This document shows, in pieces, positions 9,020-18,677 of a stretch of DNA of 51,043 nucleotides. Under the pieces are notes generated by a model, which did not search any database, was not told the DNA's origin, and was given only the letters and a program-made list of their open reading frames with translations. Position numbers and translations under genes: made by a program. Position 1 is the stretch's first letter, and each line of letters starts with the position of its first letter. The DNA lies in contig JAJQEF010000046.1 in NCBI GenBank assembly GCA_021201795.1, positions 1-51,043 of the forward strand. Reading direction: 5' to 3'. Source of the DNA: Rikenellaceae bacterium (GTDB lineage Bacteria; Bacteroidota; Bacteroidia; Bacteroidales; Rikenellaceae).

Positions 9020-9727
9020 ATGCTGCTGGAAAAAGTAAATTTTGAACAAGGGATAGTCATACCAGTAAACAAACCTTACGGTTGGACTTCATCCGACGTT
9101 GTAAGGAAGCTGCGCGTAATGCTACGTCGGATAGGTTTCAGGAAGATCAAAGTCGGACATGCCGGTACACTGGACCCGCTTGCCACGGGAATTTTGCTGA
9201 TATGTATAGGCAAGGCCACCAAACAAGCCGATAAACTCCAGGCTGAAGCAAAAGAATATATAGCGGACATCGAACTTGGAGCTACAACTCCGAGTTACGA
9301 TATGGAACATGAGATCGACGCCAGGTATCCATTCGAACACATCACTTCGGAAATGATATCGGATGCACTCCTGAGTTTAACAGGAGAACTAGACCAGCTT
9401 TCTCCGGTATTTTCCGCAAAACAGATATCCGGCAAAAGAGCCTACGAATATGCACGTGAAGGTTTTGAAGTAGAAATGAAAAGAGCAAGGATAACGATAT
9501 ACGAAACCGAGTTACTGGATTTTCAGCTACCGGAAGTAAAAGTAAAAATAAAATGCAGTAAGGGGACCTATATAAGATCATTTGCACGAGATCTCGGCGA
9601 AAAACTCGGAAGCGGCGGATACCTCAAAGGATTAATAAGGACTCGCAGTGGAGAATATAAAATAGAAAACTGCCATACCGTTGAGGATCTGGAAAAGTAT
9701 TTTTCGGATTTGAACAACCGGAAATAA
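9020..9727 (+). CDS. truB: tRNA pseudouridine(55) synthase TruB
   Basis: A 235-residue pseudouridine synthase that modifies U55 in the T-loop of most tRNAs. The catalytic motif KVGHAGTLDPLATGILLICI (about residues 47-65) supplies the active Asp in GTLDP. INKPYGWTSS-type motif I (here VNKPYGWTSSDVV) and the KGTYIRSFARDLG motif (near residue 187) complete the signature. The protein is the short bacterial form without a PUA tail. It follows uppP by 6 bp and precedes queA by 88 bp, the usual Bacteroidales order. Confidence 0.96.
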   Translation: MLLEKVNFEQGIVIPVNKPYGWTSSDVVRKLRVMLRRIGFRKIKVGHAGTLDPLATGILLICIGKATKQADKLQAEAKEYIADIELGATTPSYDMEHEIDARYPFEHITSEMISDALLSLTGELDQLSPVFSAKQISGKRAYEYAREGFEVEMKRARITIYETELLDFQLPEVKVKIKCSKGTYIRSFARDLGEKLGSGGYLKGLIRTRSGEYKIENCHTVEDLEKYFSDLNNRK

Positions 9728-9815
9728 TTCCCGTGATATACTACCGTCCGAAACTCAAACGTTGTAATTAAATAATTTACAGATCAATTCTTAAAACAGT
9801 TAACAAAATAAATAT

Positions 9816-10865
9816 ATGAAACTTTCTCAGTACGGTTACAGTTTCTCACAGGATATGCTTGCCAAATATCCTACCGAAAACAGAGACGATTCCAAATTGA
9901 TGGTCATCAACAGAAAAAGCGGTAAGATCGAACACAAAGTCTTCAAGGATATTCTCGACTATTTCAAAGACGGGGATATAATGGTGCTTAACAACACTAA
10001 GGTCTTTCCTGCACGCCTCTATGGTAATAAAGAAAAAACAGGAGCTGAAATTGAAATTTTTCTTCTACGCGAACTGAACAGGGAACTGAGATTATGGGAC
10101 GTACTCGTAGATCCTGCAAGAAAGATCAGAATAGGAAATAAACTGTATTTCGGTGACGACGATTCTCTTGTAGCTGAAGTAATAGATAATACGACCTCAC
10201 GCGGAAGAACCCTTCGTTTCTTTTTCGACGGAGATTACGATGAGTTCAAGGCCGCTTTATATAAAATGGGTGAAACTCCCCTTCCCCGCTGGGTAAGGGA
10301 TAAGGTAGAAGAGATCGACGACGAAAGATACCAGACTATCTACGCGAAACACGAGGGGGCCGTAGCAGCGCCTACAGCAGGCCTGCATTTCAGCAAACAC
10401 CTTTTAAAACGACTGGAAATCAAAGGAGTCGACATGGCAGAAGTAACCCTGCATGTTGGTCTGGGCAACTTCAGGACTGTGGAGGTGGAAGACCTCACGA
10501 AACATAAAATGGATTCAGAACAAATACTGATAGATGAAGGTGCTGCTCATAAGATTAATTCCGCTAAAGAAAATAATAAACGAGTATGTGCCATAGGAAC
10601 TACAGTTATGAGAACTATCGAAAGTTCCGTTTCTACGGAAGGTAAACTTAAGCCTTACGAGGGATGGACCAATAAGTTCATATTTACGCCTTATGATTTC
10701 AGCGTGGCCAATTCAATGGTAACCAATTTTCACCTGCCGTACTCCACTCAGTTAATGATGACGGCTGCATTCGGCGGCTACGACCTGATAATGGAAGCTT
10801 ACAAAATCGCTAAAGAAGAAAATTACAGATTCGGAACATATGGCGATGCCATGCTCATACTTTAA
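9816..10865 (+). CDS. queA: S-adenosylmethionine:tRNA ribosyltransferase-isomerase QueA
   Basis: A 349-residue enzyme that uses the ribosyl part of SAM to turn 7-aminomethyl-7-deazaguanine in tRNA into epoxyqueuosine. Family motifs include the N-terminal [23 protein letters not shown] near residue 60, [13 protein letters not shown] near residue 187, [15 protein letters not shown], and [14 protein letters not shown] near the C terminus. Length is typical. It closes the plus-strand envelope/tRNA block; the next gene has its own promoter. Other queuosine genes are not in the window. Confidence 0.96.
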   Translation: MKLSQYGYSFSQDMLAKYPTENRDDSKLMVINRKSGKIEHKVFKDILDYFKDGDIMVLNNTKVFPARLYGNKEKTGAEIEIFLLRELNRELRLWDVLVDPARKIRIGNKLYFGDDDSLVAEVIDNTTSRGRTLRFFFDGDYDEFKAALYKMGETPLPRWVRDKVEEIDDERYQTIYAKHEGAVAAPTAGLHFSKHLLKRLEIKGVDMAEVTLHVGLGNFRTVEVEDLTKHKMDSEQILIDEGAAHKINSAKENNKRVCAIGTTVMRTIESSVSTEGKLKPYEGWTNKFIFTPYDFSVANSMVTNFHLPYSTQLMMTAAFGGYDLIMEAYKIAKEENYRFGTYGDAMLIL

Positions 10866-10919
10866 CCTTTTATGTCATTAAACGGGTTATACAAAATAGC
10901 AGATTTGCTCAGAATTTCG

Positions 10920-10927
10920 TATCTTTG
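10920..10927 (+). promoter_or_regulatory. -7 box upstream of the GT5-type gene
   Basis: TATCTTTG matches TAnnTTTG and lies 30 bp before the start at 10958. The nearest TTTG (10904-10907) is only 12 bp away, so the -33 part is not canonical. Confidence 0.55.
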
Positions 10928-10957
10928 CATATTCTGCGAGAAAAATTATAAAAACCG

Positions 10958-11764
10958 ATGAGTAATAAAAAAATACTATATGTCTGTCAGGGAATAATGC
11001 CTTATTTGCCTGAAGATCATCAGAACAAAATTTCAAGAATGCTTCCGCAGGCTATTCAGGAAAAAGGTTTCGAGATCAGAACCTTTATGCCTAAATACGG
11101 CTGCATAAACGAACGCAGAAATCAACTGCATGAAGTTATCCGACTTTCAGGAATGAACCTGATAATTGATGACAATGATCATCAGTTGATTATAAAGGTC
11201 GCATCCATCCCTTCTGCAAGAGTTCAGATTTATTTTATCGATAACGAAGAATATTTTCAAAGAAAATACGTTCTAACGGATGATAACGGTAATTTTTTCG
11301 ATGATAATGACGAAAGGGGGATTTTTTTCGCACGAGGCGTAATAGAAACAGTGAAAAAACTCAGATGGTCTCCCGGTATCGTACATTGTCACGGATGGTT
11401 CTCGGGATTCATAGCGATGTCCCTTAAGAAATTATTCCATGACGATCCGTTGTTTACCGGAGTTAAAATAGTAATTTCTTTATACAAAGACGGATTTCCC
11501 GGGGAGCTGAATAATAATATTATTAACAAAATAGAAGAGGAAGGCATTAGCGGCGACGAGTTAAAACTACTCCAGAAACCTGATTATCTGAATTTCATAA
11601 AATTTCTTTCTGTTTACTCCGACGGTATAATATACGCGGAAGACGGAATAGATGATACGGTGAAAGAATATATTAACGCGACCGATATACCGGTACTCGA
11701 CTGTCCACAGGAAGAAAATTATGTGGGAAAATACGCTGAATTTTATGATCGTATACTCAAGTAG
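10958..11764 (+). CDS. Glycogen/starch synthase-like protein, N-terminal (GT5) half only
   Basis: A 268-residue protein resembling the N-terminal Rossmann-like half of GT5 glycogen synthases. It starts KKILYVCQGIMPYLPEDHQN, where the ADP-glucose loop would be. It contains RTFMPKYGCINERRNQLHEV and the HCHGWFSGFIAMSLKK segment typical of the domain. The usual KTGGL is replaced by a different loop (PYLPE), and the C-terminal GT-B domain is absent. Short proteins of this kind occur in Bacteroidales and are annotated as glycogen synthase, but catalysis is doubtful. Its 3' end overlaps the DUF4270 gene by 20 bases. It could act as a partner or a sensor rather than an enzyme; that is inference. Confidence 0.75.
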   Translation: MSNKKILYVCQGIMPYLPEDHQNKISRMLPQAIQEKGFEIRTFMPKYGCINERRNQLHEVIRLSGMNLIIDDNDHQLIIKVASIPSARVQIYFIDNEEYFQRKYVLTDDNGNFFDDNDERGIFFARGVIETVKKLRWSPGIVHCHGWFSGFIAMSLKKLFHDDPLFTGVKIVISLYKDGFPGELNNNIINKIEEEGISGDELKLLQKPDYLNFIKFLSVYSDGIIYAEDGIDDTVKEYINATDIPVLDCPQEENYVGKYAEFYDRILK

Positions 11765-13118
11765 GATTATCGGAAAAACCTTTAAAAGCAGATGTTCGTT
11801 ACTTCTCGCTGGTTTGGTTTTATTATTTCTCCTCCCATCATGCGTTACAAAGAACGACTCTTTCGGACAAGGATTTCTTCCTGACGATCAGGTCATGAAA
11901 ATGGTGGTGGATTCTTCGTTTATCATAAAAACATATAATGTAGAGTCCGATTCCATCGAATCGAGTAATTTTACCAAAGTTTATCTCGGCCATAAAACAG
12001 ATTCTTATACAGGGGAAATGTACGGGGAAATGATATGCCAGATATCAGCTCCATACTTTTACTATGATTATAAATTCGGCACAAACGCCACGATAGACTC
12101 GGCTCAGATCATATTTCACATTTCAGATTCACTGGGACGGTCCGGCGTCGAACAGGAATTTGAAATTTATGAAATGACTAAAGCAATTCACAGGGATTCT
12201 ACATATTTTACAAACTTCGATCCTACGCCGTTTATAGAATCAACTCCCAGATTTACATTTAAAAACAGTATAAATGCGGAAGGTTACATCATTCAAGATA
12301 TAGACGACCAGGAATTCTTTAAAGAACTTCTGGATACTACCGGGTATTCGATCGACTCCCTGTTCCGTAAAAGATTTAAAGGATGGTACGTTAAACCCGA
12401 ACAAAAGGTTGACGGTGCCATTTATGAGGTGGATCTTAATAATTCTTACCTCTACGTATATTATCATAATCAAAACGAGAGTCCAGATACGTCACAGGTG
12501 CTGTATAGAGTAGCTCCTACCACTTCGTCGAATTATGAACTCGTTCCATTGGCACAAAGTATATCGATGATAAAGTATGATTATACTGATGCGGATCCTT
12601 CTTTGAAAATTAATGATACTATCAATCCTGTTTCCAAAACGTTTATTCAGGGATTCGGCGGACTTTCTACTGTGCTGGAGTTTACAAAGGAATCCGCGGA
12701 AAAGATAAAAGCCGATGTCAAAAGGGCAGGATTTTCGCATTTGATAATCAACAAGGCAAAACTTGAGGTAAGTTATACTCCCAATAATTACGTTGAAATG
12801 GAAAGGCATCTGTTCAATAAGTTGGGAATGTATACGGATCTTGCTGAATATGAAAACATACCTGATTATGATTATATGTCGGAATCATACGGATATACCT
12901 TACGCTATGGAGGAACTGTCAACAGGAGCAGGGATATGTATGAAATGGATATAACAATGTACGCTCAGAGACTATTCAGAGAGGATGAGTATATACATCA
13001 CAGAATTTCCCTTGCCCCGAGTGTAGACGAATTTAACACAATGAATTTCATTGAATTAGAAGGATATGGATCGGGCAATCCGGTCAGGCTTATAATAACA
13101 TATACAATGGTAAAATAA
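11745..13118 (+). CDS. DUF4270 lipoprotein
   Basis: A 457-residue exported lipoprotein. I chose the ATG at 11745 (MIVYSSRIIGKTFKSR) because it gives a proper signal peptide, with basic residues, the core LLLAGLVLLFLLPSC and a lipobox Cys. The open frame also allows an ATG 24 bases upstream. Motifs such as GQGFLPDDQVMKM, VYLGHKTDSYTGEMYGE and YGGTVNRSRDMYEMDITMYAQ are those of DUF4270, a Bacteroidota family found beside the GT5-like gene. The fold is predicted to be mainly beta. Function is unknown; an outer-surface role is likely. Confidence 0.88.
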   Translation: MIVYSSRIIGKTFKSRCSLLLAGLVLLFLLPSCVTKNDSFGQGFLPDDQVMKMVVDSSFIIKTYNVESDSIESSNFTKVYLGHKTDSYTGEMYGEMICQISAPYFYYDYKFGTNATIDSAQIIFHISDSLGRSGVEQEFEIYEMTKAIHRDSTYFTNFDPTPFIESTPRFTFKNSINAEGYIIQDIDDQEFFKELLDTTGYSIDSLFRKRFKGWYVKPEQKVDGAIYEVDLNNSYLYVYYHNQNESPDTSQVLYRVAPTTSSNYELVPLAQSISMIKYDYTDADPSLKINDTINPVSKTFIQGFGGLSTVLEFTKESAEKIKADVKRAGFSHLIINKAKLEVSYTPNNYVEMERHLFNKLGMYTDLAEYENIPDYDYMSESYGYTLRYGGTVNRSRDMYEMDITMYAQRLFREDEYIHHRISLAPSVDEFNTMNFIELEGYGSGNPVRLIITYTMVK

Positions 13119-13122
13119 TCTC

Positions 13123-13146
13123 AAGCTGTCGCAAAGACAGCTTTTG
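13123..13146 (+). terminator. Terminator after the DUF4270 gene
   Basis: AAGCTGTC (13123-13130) pairs with GACAGCTT (13136-13143) around a 5-nt loop and runs into TTTTG. It begins a few bases after the stop codon. Confidence 0.75.
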
Positions 13147-13170
13147 TATTTATCCTAAATTTTAATAAAT

Positions 13171-15531
13171 ATGCAGGAAAATTTAGTCATAGTCGAATCA
13201 CCGGCAAAAGCCAAAACAATAGAAAAATTTCTCGGAAAAGAATTTCTCGTCAAATCCAGCTTCGGCCACATACGCGATCTTGCAAAAAAAGACTTAGGGA
13301 TCGAAATCGACAATGATTTTAAACCTCATTATGAAATTTCAGAAGATAAGACCGCTGTAGTTTCCGAATTAAACAAACTTTCAAAAAAAGTCAAAACCGT
13401 ATGGCTTGCTTCCGATGAAGACCGTGAAGGAGAAGCCATCGCAAGGCATTTATATCAGACACTCGGCCTCAAACCGGATCAGACGAAAAGGATCGTATTT
13501 CATGAAATAACTAAAAACGCCATCCTGAATGCTGTAGATAACCCACGTTCGATCAACATGGATCTTGTGAACGCACAGCAAGCAAGAAGAATACTCGACA
13601 GGCTTGTCGGGTTCGAACTTTCTCCCGTATTATGGAAAAAAGTGAAACCGTCATTATCTGCCGGAAGAGTGCAATCCGTTGCAGTTAGGCTTATTGTAGA
13701 AAGGGAAAAAGAAATCATAAATTTTAATACGACTGATTTTTTCCGTATAACAGCAGATTTTTCCAATTCTGCCGGCACACATTTTTCTGCGGAACTGAAT
13801 AAAAAGATAAAAGATCTTGCAAAATCCCGTAATTTACTGGAATTATGTTCCGACTCTTCTTTTACCATAAGAAAAGTCGAGAAAAAACCATCCAAAAGAA
13901 CTCCTGCAGCTCCGTTTACAACTTCGACCCTGCAACAGGAAGCCAGTCGTAAATCAGGAATGTCCGTAGGACAGACAATGGCTGTGGCACAGAGGCTTTA
14001 TGAATCCGGTCTTATTACTTATATGCGTACCGACTCACAAAACCTATCCGAAGAAGCTGTCAAGGCTATATCCTCTGAAGTTAGAAATAATTTCGGCGAG
14101 AAATACCTTGAACCGAGAAAATACAAAACGAAAATAAAAGGTGCTCAGGAGGCCCATGAAGCCATAAGACCGTCATACATCGATCGTCATACCATAGAAG
14201 GATCCAGTCAGGAAAAAAGGCTCTATGAACTCATATGGAAAAGGACCGTTGCTTCGCAAATGGCTACGGCGGAGATCGATAGAACGGTAGCAGAAATCGA
14301 GATAGAAAAAACCAAGGATTATCATTTTACTGCATCAGGAGAAGTTATTAGATTCGATGGTTTTTTAAGACTCTATAAGGAATCTACCGATGATGATAAT
14401 AATGCCGATGAATCAGCCAAAGCGCTCCCGCCGTTAACGGAGGGAGAAAAAGTAGCCCTTAATATCATGAAGGCTGTGGAACGTTTTACTTCACCGCCCG
14501 CTCGATACAGTGAAGCATCACTTGTAAAGAATCTTGAAGAATTAGGCATCGGACGTCCGTCTACCTATGCTCCTACGATTTCAACCGTCATCAGTAGAGG
14601 ATATGTTATCAAGGAGAGCCGCGAAGGTAAGATCAGGGAATATATACAACTCCAACTGAAATCCGGAAATATAACCGAAAAGACACTTTCAGAAAATTAC
14701 GGTTCTGAAAAGAATAAACTTTTTCCTACTGATATAGGTATTCTGGTTACCGATTATCTCGAAGAACAATTCCCGGATATTCTCGATTATAACTTCACGG
14801 CTAAGGTCGAAAAGGAATTCGATGAAATTGCAGACGGAGAACTGGAATGGACAAAAATGTTGAATGAATTTTACAGAAGTTTCCATCCTACCGTAGAATC
14901 TGCGATCGAGAACTCGGCACACACTAATTCTACAAGAGAACTTGGAAACGATAAGGATTCAGGTCTGCCGGTGTATGCAAAGATCGGTAGGTACGGGCCA
15001 TATATTCAATTGGGAGAAAATGAGGATATTTCCTGCCAAAAGCCTAAATACGCCCAATTAGCTCCGGGACAGTTAATTGCAACGATAACTATTGAAGAAG
15101 CTCTCGGGCTTTTCAGATTACCCAGGAACATAGGGGAATATGAGGATAAAGATGTAGTGATAGGTACGGGAAGGTTCGGGCCGTATGTTCGTCATGACGG
15201 AAAATTCGTTTCTCTTAAAAAAGAAGACAATCCTTATACTATTGTGTTGGAAAGAGCGGTCGAACTTATCGAAGAGAAAAGAAAAAAAGAACGTGAGCGG
15301 GTCATCAGAATATTTGAAAATGATCCGGAAACGCAGGTACTTAACGGAAGATGGGGTCCATACATATCTTGTAAGGGAGAAAATTACAAAATTCCTAAAA
15401 CAGTGGAAGCCAAAGAGCTTGGTTATGAGGACTGTATGAAACTTATAGAAGAACAAAAGAATTCTCCTAAAAAAACAGTTGCTAAAAGAGGAGCAAAAAA
15501 AACAAGAACAACAACTAAAGCAAAAAAATAA
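13171..15531 (+). CDS. topA: DNA topoisomerase I
   Basis: A 786-residue type IA topoisomerase that relaxes negative supercoils. The Toprim domain starts NLVIVESPAKAKTIEKFLG, and its metal residues lie in SDEDREGE (about residues 81-88). The catalytic Tyr is Y284 in LITYMRTDSQN. The C-terminal part has three short repeats with GRYGPYIQ, GRFGPYVR and GRWGPYIS instead of classical four-Cys zinc fingers, then a Lys/Ala/Thr-rich tail after residue 765. This zinc-free layout is normal in Bacteroidota. It has its own terminator and is flanked by a convergent gene. Confidence 0.97.
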   Translation: MQENLVIVESPAKAKTIEKFLGKEFLVKSSFGHIRDLAKKDLGIEIDNDFKPHYEISEDKTAVVSELNKLSKKVKTVWLASDEDREGEAIARHLYQTLGLKPDQTKRIVFHEITKNAILNAVDNPRSINMDLVNAQQARRILDRLVGFELSPVLWKKVKPSLSAGRVQSVAVRLIVEREKEIINFNTTDFFRITADFSNSAGTHFSAELNKKIKDLAKSRNLLELCSDSSFTIRKVEKKPSKRTPAAPFTTSTLQQEASRKSGMSVGQTMAVAQRLYESGLITYMRTDSQNLSEEAVKAISSEVRNNFGEKYLEPRKYKTKIKGAQEAHEAIRPSYIDRHTIEGSSQEKRLYELIWKRTVASQMATAEIDRTVAEIEIEKTKDYHFTASGEVIRFDGFLRLYKESTDDDNNADESAKALPPLTEGEKVALNIMKAVERFTSPPARYSEASLVKNLEELGIGRPSTYAPTISTVISRGYVIKESREGKIREYIQLQLKSGNITEKTLSENYGSEKNKLFPTDIGILVTDYLEEQFPDILDYNFTAKVEKEFDEIADGELEWTKMLNEFYRSFHPTVESAIENSAHTNSTRELGNDKDSGLPVYAKIGRYGPYIQLGENEDISCQKPKYAQLAPGQLIATITIEEALGLFRLPRNIGEYEDKDVVIGTGRFGPYVRHDGKFVSLKKEDNPYTIVLERAVELIEEKRKKERERVIRIFENDPETQVLNGRWGPYISCKGENYKIPKTVEAKELGYEDCMKLIEEQKNSPKKTVAKRGAKKTRTTTKAKK

Positions 15532-15555
15532 AAAAGAGCCGAATGGCTCTTTTTT
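15530..15555. terminator. Bidirectional terminator between topA and the BFN gene
   Basis: AAAAAAGAGCC (15530-15540) pairs with GGCTCTTTTTT (15545-15555) around the loop gaat. The A-stem-T layout serves both strands, and the convergent stop codons lie at either edge. Confidence 0.85.
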
Positions 15556-16099
15556 ATTTTGGCATATATAATCTTAGTTCATTTATCTTATCTCTAATCA
15601 AAGCAGCTTTCTCGTAATTCTCTTTTTTTATTAATTTATCAAGTTTCATCTCCAACTCTTTCATTCTCTCCTCCATAGTCATATTCTTAATCCTTTTAAT
15701 AGTTATTATACGTTCCACCACAGATCGTTTAATATAAAGCGGAACTTTCCTGCATAATGAAATATAGAAAGCGTCTGATGGCCTGCAATCGATCGTTACC
15801 GTATTTTCAGTATTTACAGCAATTATTTCGCATTTGTATATACCCTTCTCGAAATTATTTATACGGATAATATTAATAGAGTAGCTTACACTTTCCATAA
15901 AATTAATTAAAATATCGTGAGGACGAGGTCGGGAATATACATTACCTTCAATTAAAGCAAGTAAAGGCATGGCATCCGTACTGCTTATAAATATAGGAAT
16001 CTGGATAGTACAGTCGCTATCCTCCAATATTATTTTATGGCATCCATACGAAGAATCTTCTCTTAAAATTTCCTTGATCCGGACCTCAATATATTCCAT
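15554..16099 (-). CDS. Bifunctional nuclease (BFN/DUF151) family protein with UVR tail
   Basis: A 181-residue protein. The BFN domain fills about residues 3-125. Visible motifs are IFISSTDAMPLLALIEG and RPRPHDIL, followed by VTIDCRPSDAFYISLCRKVPLY, a string of the family's conserved features. The C terminus (about residues 140-178) is a helical UVR/UvrB-C-like motif (KLDKLIKKENYEKAALIRDKI), usual in Bacteroidota members. Family members show DNase/RNase activity in other organisms, but the role here is unproven. It converges on topA with a shared terminator and is divergent from the EEP gene. Confidence 0.9.
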   Translation of the reverse strand: MEYIEVRIKEILREDSSYGCHKIILEDSDCTIQIPIFISSTDAMPLLALIEGNVYSRPRPHDILINFMESVSYSINIIRINNFEKGIYKCEIIAVNTENTVTIDCRPSDAFYISLCRKVPLYIKRSVVERIITIKRIKNMTMEERMKELEMKLDKLIKKENYEKAALIRDKINELRLYMPK

Positions 16100-16115
16100 A
16101 GACGATATTTTTAAT

Positions 16116-16135
16116 CAAAGATATTAATATATTTG
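16116..16135. promoter_or_regulatory. Overlapping divergent -7 boxes
   Basis: TATCTTTG on the minus strand (16123-16116) points to the BFN gene, and TATATTTG on the plus strand (16128-16135) points to the EEP gene. The two boxes lie back to back in a 55-bp gap, so the two genes probably compete for or share a regulatory region. A TTTG for the minus strand is at 16141-16138, 14 bp away. Confidence 0.6.
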
Positions 16136-16154
16136 TACAAACCTTGTTTTAATT

Positions 16155-17099
16155 ATGTTTGCCAGACTCCTATTTATCTGCTTGGCCATACCATTGAGTA
16201 TCGGTGCAACTTATCCGTCACAGACGGTTATCGGATTTTATAACGTCGAAAATCTATTCGATACAATCAAAGAACCCGGCAAACAGGACGGAGACTATAC
16301 TCCCCGTGGTAAAAATAAATGGAATTCGGGAAAATACCTCAAAAAAATCAATAATATTTCATATGTTATATCTCATATCTCGGGGGACATCATCGGATTA
16401 GCTGAAGTAGAAAATCATTCTGTACTGGAAGATCTCATTTCTACTCCGTTACTGAAAGATTACGATTATGTTCATTTCCCCTCACATGATAGACGAGGAA
16501 TCGGAACTGCTTTATTATATAATGTAAGAAACGTCGATATTCTCGAGGCGGCACCTTTAGCGTATAAAGGGAAAAACAAAAACCAACGCCATATACTTCA
16601 TGTAAAATGCAGGATCGAAGAGACGGTACTGGATCTTCTGGTTTGTCATTTTCCTTCCGTAGGATCGAATATTAACCAGAGGGAAGCGGCGGTAAATTCT
16701 GCCAAATACTATGCAGACTCGATCTATGTTTCCGATAATACTTCAAATATAATAATAATGGGAGATTTAAATGCCAATCCGTCCGATAAAATACTCGGGA
16801 CATTTTATTCTGCGAAATTCTCTCCTGAATTAAGATATTACAATCCGTACAAGAAGCTTTACAGATTCGGATTCGGGACATATAATTATCGCGATAAATG
16901 GAATCTTTACGATCAAATACTACTTAATCACAATATACTTCCCAAACTGAAAAATTCGAAGGCTCACATTTTTATACGGGATTTCCTGGTTGTACCTACC
17001 GGTAAATACAAAAATCATCCGTTACGGTTCGAGAATGTAATAGATGGCAGATACGGATACAGCGATCATTTTCCTGTTTACATTATTCTTGATCTCTAA
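16155..17099 (+). CDS. Secreted endonuclease/exonuclease/phosphatase (EEP) family protein
   Basis: A 314-residue phosphoesterase with an N-terminal signal peptide (MFARLLFICLAIPLSIGA), so exported. The EEP metal and catalytic motifs are present in order: GFYNVENLFDT (Asn/Glu), DIIGLAEVENH (metal Glu), LVCHFPSVGSN (His), IIIMGDLNANPSD (Asp/Asn) and the C-terminal YSDHFPVYIILDL (Asp-His). The fold hydrolyses phosphodiester or phosphomonoester bonds; an extracellular nuclease is a reasonable guess, not proven. Its 3' end overlaps the convergent xseB by 17 bases. Confidence 0.9.
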   Translation: MFARLLFICLAIPLSIGATYPSQTVIGFYNVENLFDTIKEPGKQDGDYTPRGKNKWNSGKYLKKINNISYVISHISGDIIGLAEVENHSVLEDLISTPLLKDYDYVHFPSHDRRGIGTALLYNVRNVDILEAAPLAYKGKNKNQRHILHVKCRIEETVLDLLVCHFPSVGSNINQREAAVNSAKYYADSIYVSDNTSNIIIMGDLNANPSDKILGTFYSAKFSPELRYYNPYKKLYRFGFGTYNYRDKWNLYDQILLNHNILPKLKNSKAHIFIRDFLVVPTGKYKNHPLRFENVIDGRYGYSDHFPVYIILDL

Positions 17100-17280
17100 T
17101 GATCTTCTGAACATCCTCTTCGGCCTTACGGAGTTTATTCTTACATAATTCGATCAACTCACCGGCTTTTTTTACTTCGGAAGCCAATACATCTACATCC
17201 ATTTCATCGTTATTCAGACGCTCGAGAATTTCCTCGACCTGTCTGATCGCGTCGTTATACGATATTTCTTTTTTAGCCAT
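17083..17280 (-). CDS. xseB: Exodeoxyribonuclease VII small subunit
   Basis: A 65-residue helical protein. ISYNDAIRQVEEILERLNND and LIELCKNKLRKAEEDVQKI are the conserved helices of XseB, which binds the large subunit and is needed for exonuclease VII to degrade single-stranded DNA. The start codon overlaps the stop of xseA (TAATG), a typical translational coupling. It is the last gene of the nadE-rnf-xse operon. Confidence 0.95.
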   Translation of the reverse strand: MAKKEISYNDAIRQVEEILERLNNDEMDVDVLASEVKKAGELIELCKNKLRKAEEDVQKIIRDQE

Positions 17281-18605
17281 TATTTTATTTTTTCCTTAAC
17301 TTCTGTTAACAAAGTACCGTTATGCAAATTTACTTCGATCATATCCCCTTCCGATATCCCATTTATATCCGTAATCAGGCACCCATTCTTTCTCACAAGA
17401 GCAAATCCTTTCTTTGTGATGGTGACCGGATCGGCCGCTCTTATCATGCTTTCAAAGTAACATAGTTGTTCTTTTTTCCTCAGCCAGAATTTAGATCCCG
17501 CATTTTCGAGTTGCACAGCCGCATTATTTATTTCCGAAGCCACTATTTTTATCTTTCCTGATGCCACACCTTTGATCTCTGACCTCAACAATTTCACCGC
17601 ATCTTGATTCCTGCGGATTAATTCCATAGACACGGATTCTATATTTTTTTTCTTTAACAACAATCCGGTATTTTCTTTAGACAGGACAGCTTCGCTCTGC
17701 GAACGTAGAATATAACCGAACTCCTTTATGCGATTTTTTTCATTATGTATAACATCCGAAACCATCCCTGCCAAATATGTCCTGTGAGAATCCAGTTTAT
17801 TCTCGAAAAGGCAATTATGTTCCGTCAGAAAAACTGCAACCGCGGTAGGTGTTTTAAGTGATATTTTCGCAACCATATCTGCGACACTCGTATCTTTATC
17901 ATGTCCTATTCCGGTTATTACCGGCAAAGGGAATTGTGTGATATGGCAGCACAAACGGTAACTATTAAACGCACTAAGGTCACTCTGGGAGCCTCCACCT
18001 CTAATTATAATGACACAGTCGAAATCATCATATCTTCCCGCAACGGCATCCAATGCCGTTATAATAGATTCTTCCGCTTCGTTACCCTGTACAAAAGCGT
18101 CGAACAATTCTATATTATATGAATAAGAACGTGAATTACCGTTTATCTCATTGATAAAATCCTGGAAACCGGCGGCATTGCGGGAAGAAATTACTGCTAT
18201 TCTCTGGAGAACTTCCGGCATTTCGAGTTCTTTATTCATATCGAAAACACCGTCTTGCCTGAGTTTGGATATAGTTTCTTTTTTCTGAGCTTCCAGATCT
18301 CCTATCGTATACGAAGGTTCTATATCCGTTATCTGAAAACTGAGCCCGTATAGTTCGTGATAATTTATAACGACTTTAAGCAAAACTTTTATACCTGCAC
18401 ACAACTCCCTCCCGGTCGCACTTCTGAAATAAGAAGATATCATCGAATGATGCGACCTCCATATCACTGCATTAACTTTGGCTTTAGGAACCTGGTTATC
18501 CCCTCCCTTCTCGACAAGCTCGATATAACAATGCCCGGAATAATTTACTTTAAGTTCGTTTATTTCCGCAACAACCCAATAAGGCAGTGGAAAAGCCTCA
18601 CTCAC
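17280..18605 (-). CDS. xseA: Exodeoxyribonuclease VII large subunit (start uncertain)
   Basis: A 441-residue catalytic subunit of exonuclease VII. The OB-fold ssDNA-binding region is at the N terminus (PYWVVAEINELKVNYSGHCYI). The catalytic domain shows RIAVISSRNAAGFQDF, VIIRGGGSQSDLSAF, TGIGHDKDTSVADMVA and KTPTAVAVF. The only standard start is the GTG at 18605. The frame is open for 24 more codons, up to the rnfA stop codon, and those codons encode PKHITLFELQSQIRQKV. That segment matches the conserved first helix of the family but contains no ATG, GTG or TTG. A CTG at 18656 would give a normal N terminus of 458 residues. Confidence 0.93.
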   Translation of the reverse strand: MSEAFPLPYWVVAEINELKVNYSGHCYIELVEKGGDNQVPKAKVNAVIWRSHHSMISSYFRSATGRELCAGIKVLLKVVINYHELYGLSFQITDIEPSYTIGDLEAQKKETISKLRQDGVFDMNKELEMPEVLQRIAVISSRNAAGFQDFINEINGNSRSYSYNIELFDAFVQGNEAEESIITALDAVAGRYDDFDCVIIIRGGGSQSDLSAFNSYRLCCHITQFPLPVITGIGHDKDTSVADMVAKISLKTPTAVAVFLTEHNCLFENKLDSHRTYLAGMVSDVIHNEKNRIKEFGYILRSQSEAVLSKENTGLLLKKKNIESVSMELIRRNQDAVKLLRSEIKGVASGKIKIVASEINNAAVQLENAGSKFWLRKKEQLCYFESMIRAADPVTITKKGFALVRKNGCLITDINGISEGDMIEVNLHNGTLLTEVKEKIK

Positions 18606-18677
18606 CTTCTGTCTTATCTGAGACTGAAGTTCGAAAAGCGTTATATGTTTTGGCAGATCTGCTATAAAAAAGATTCT

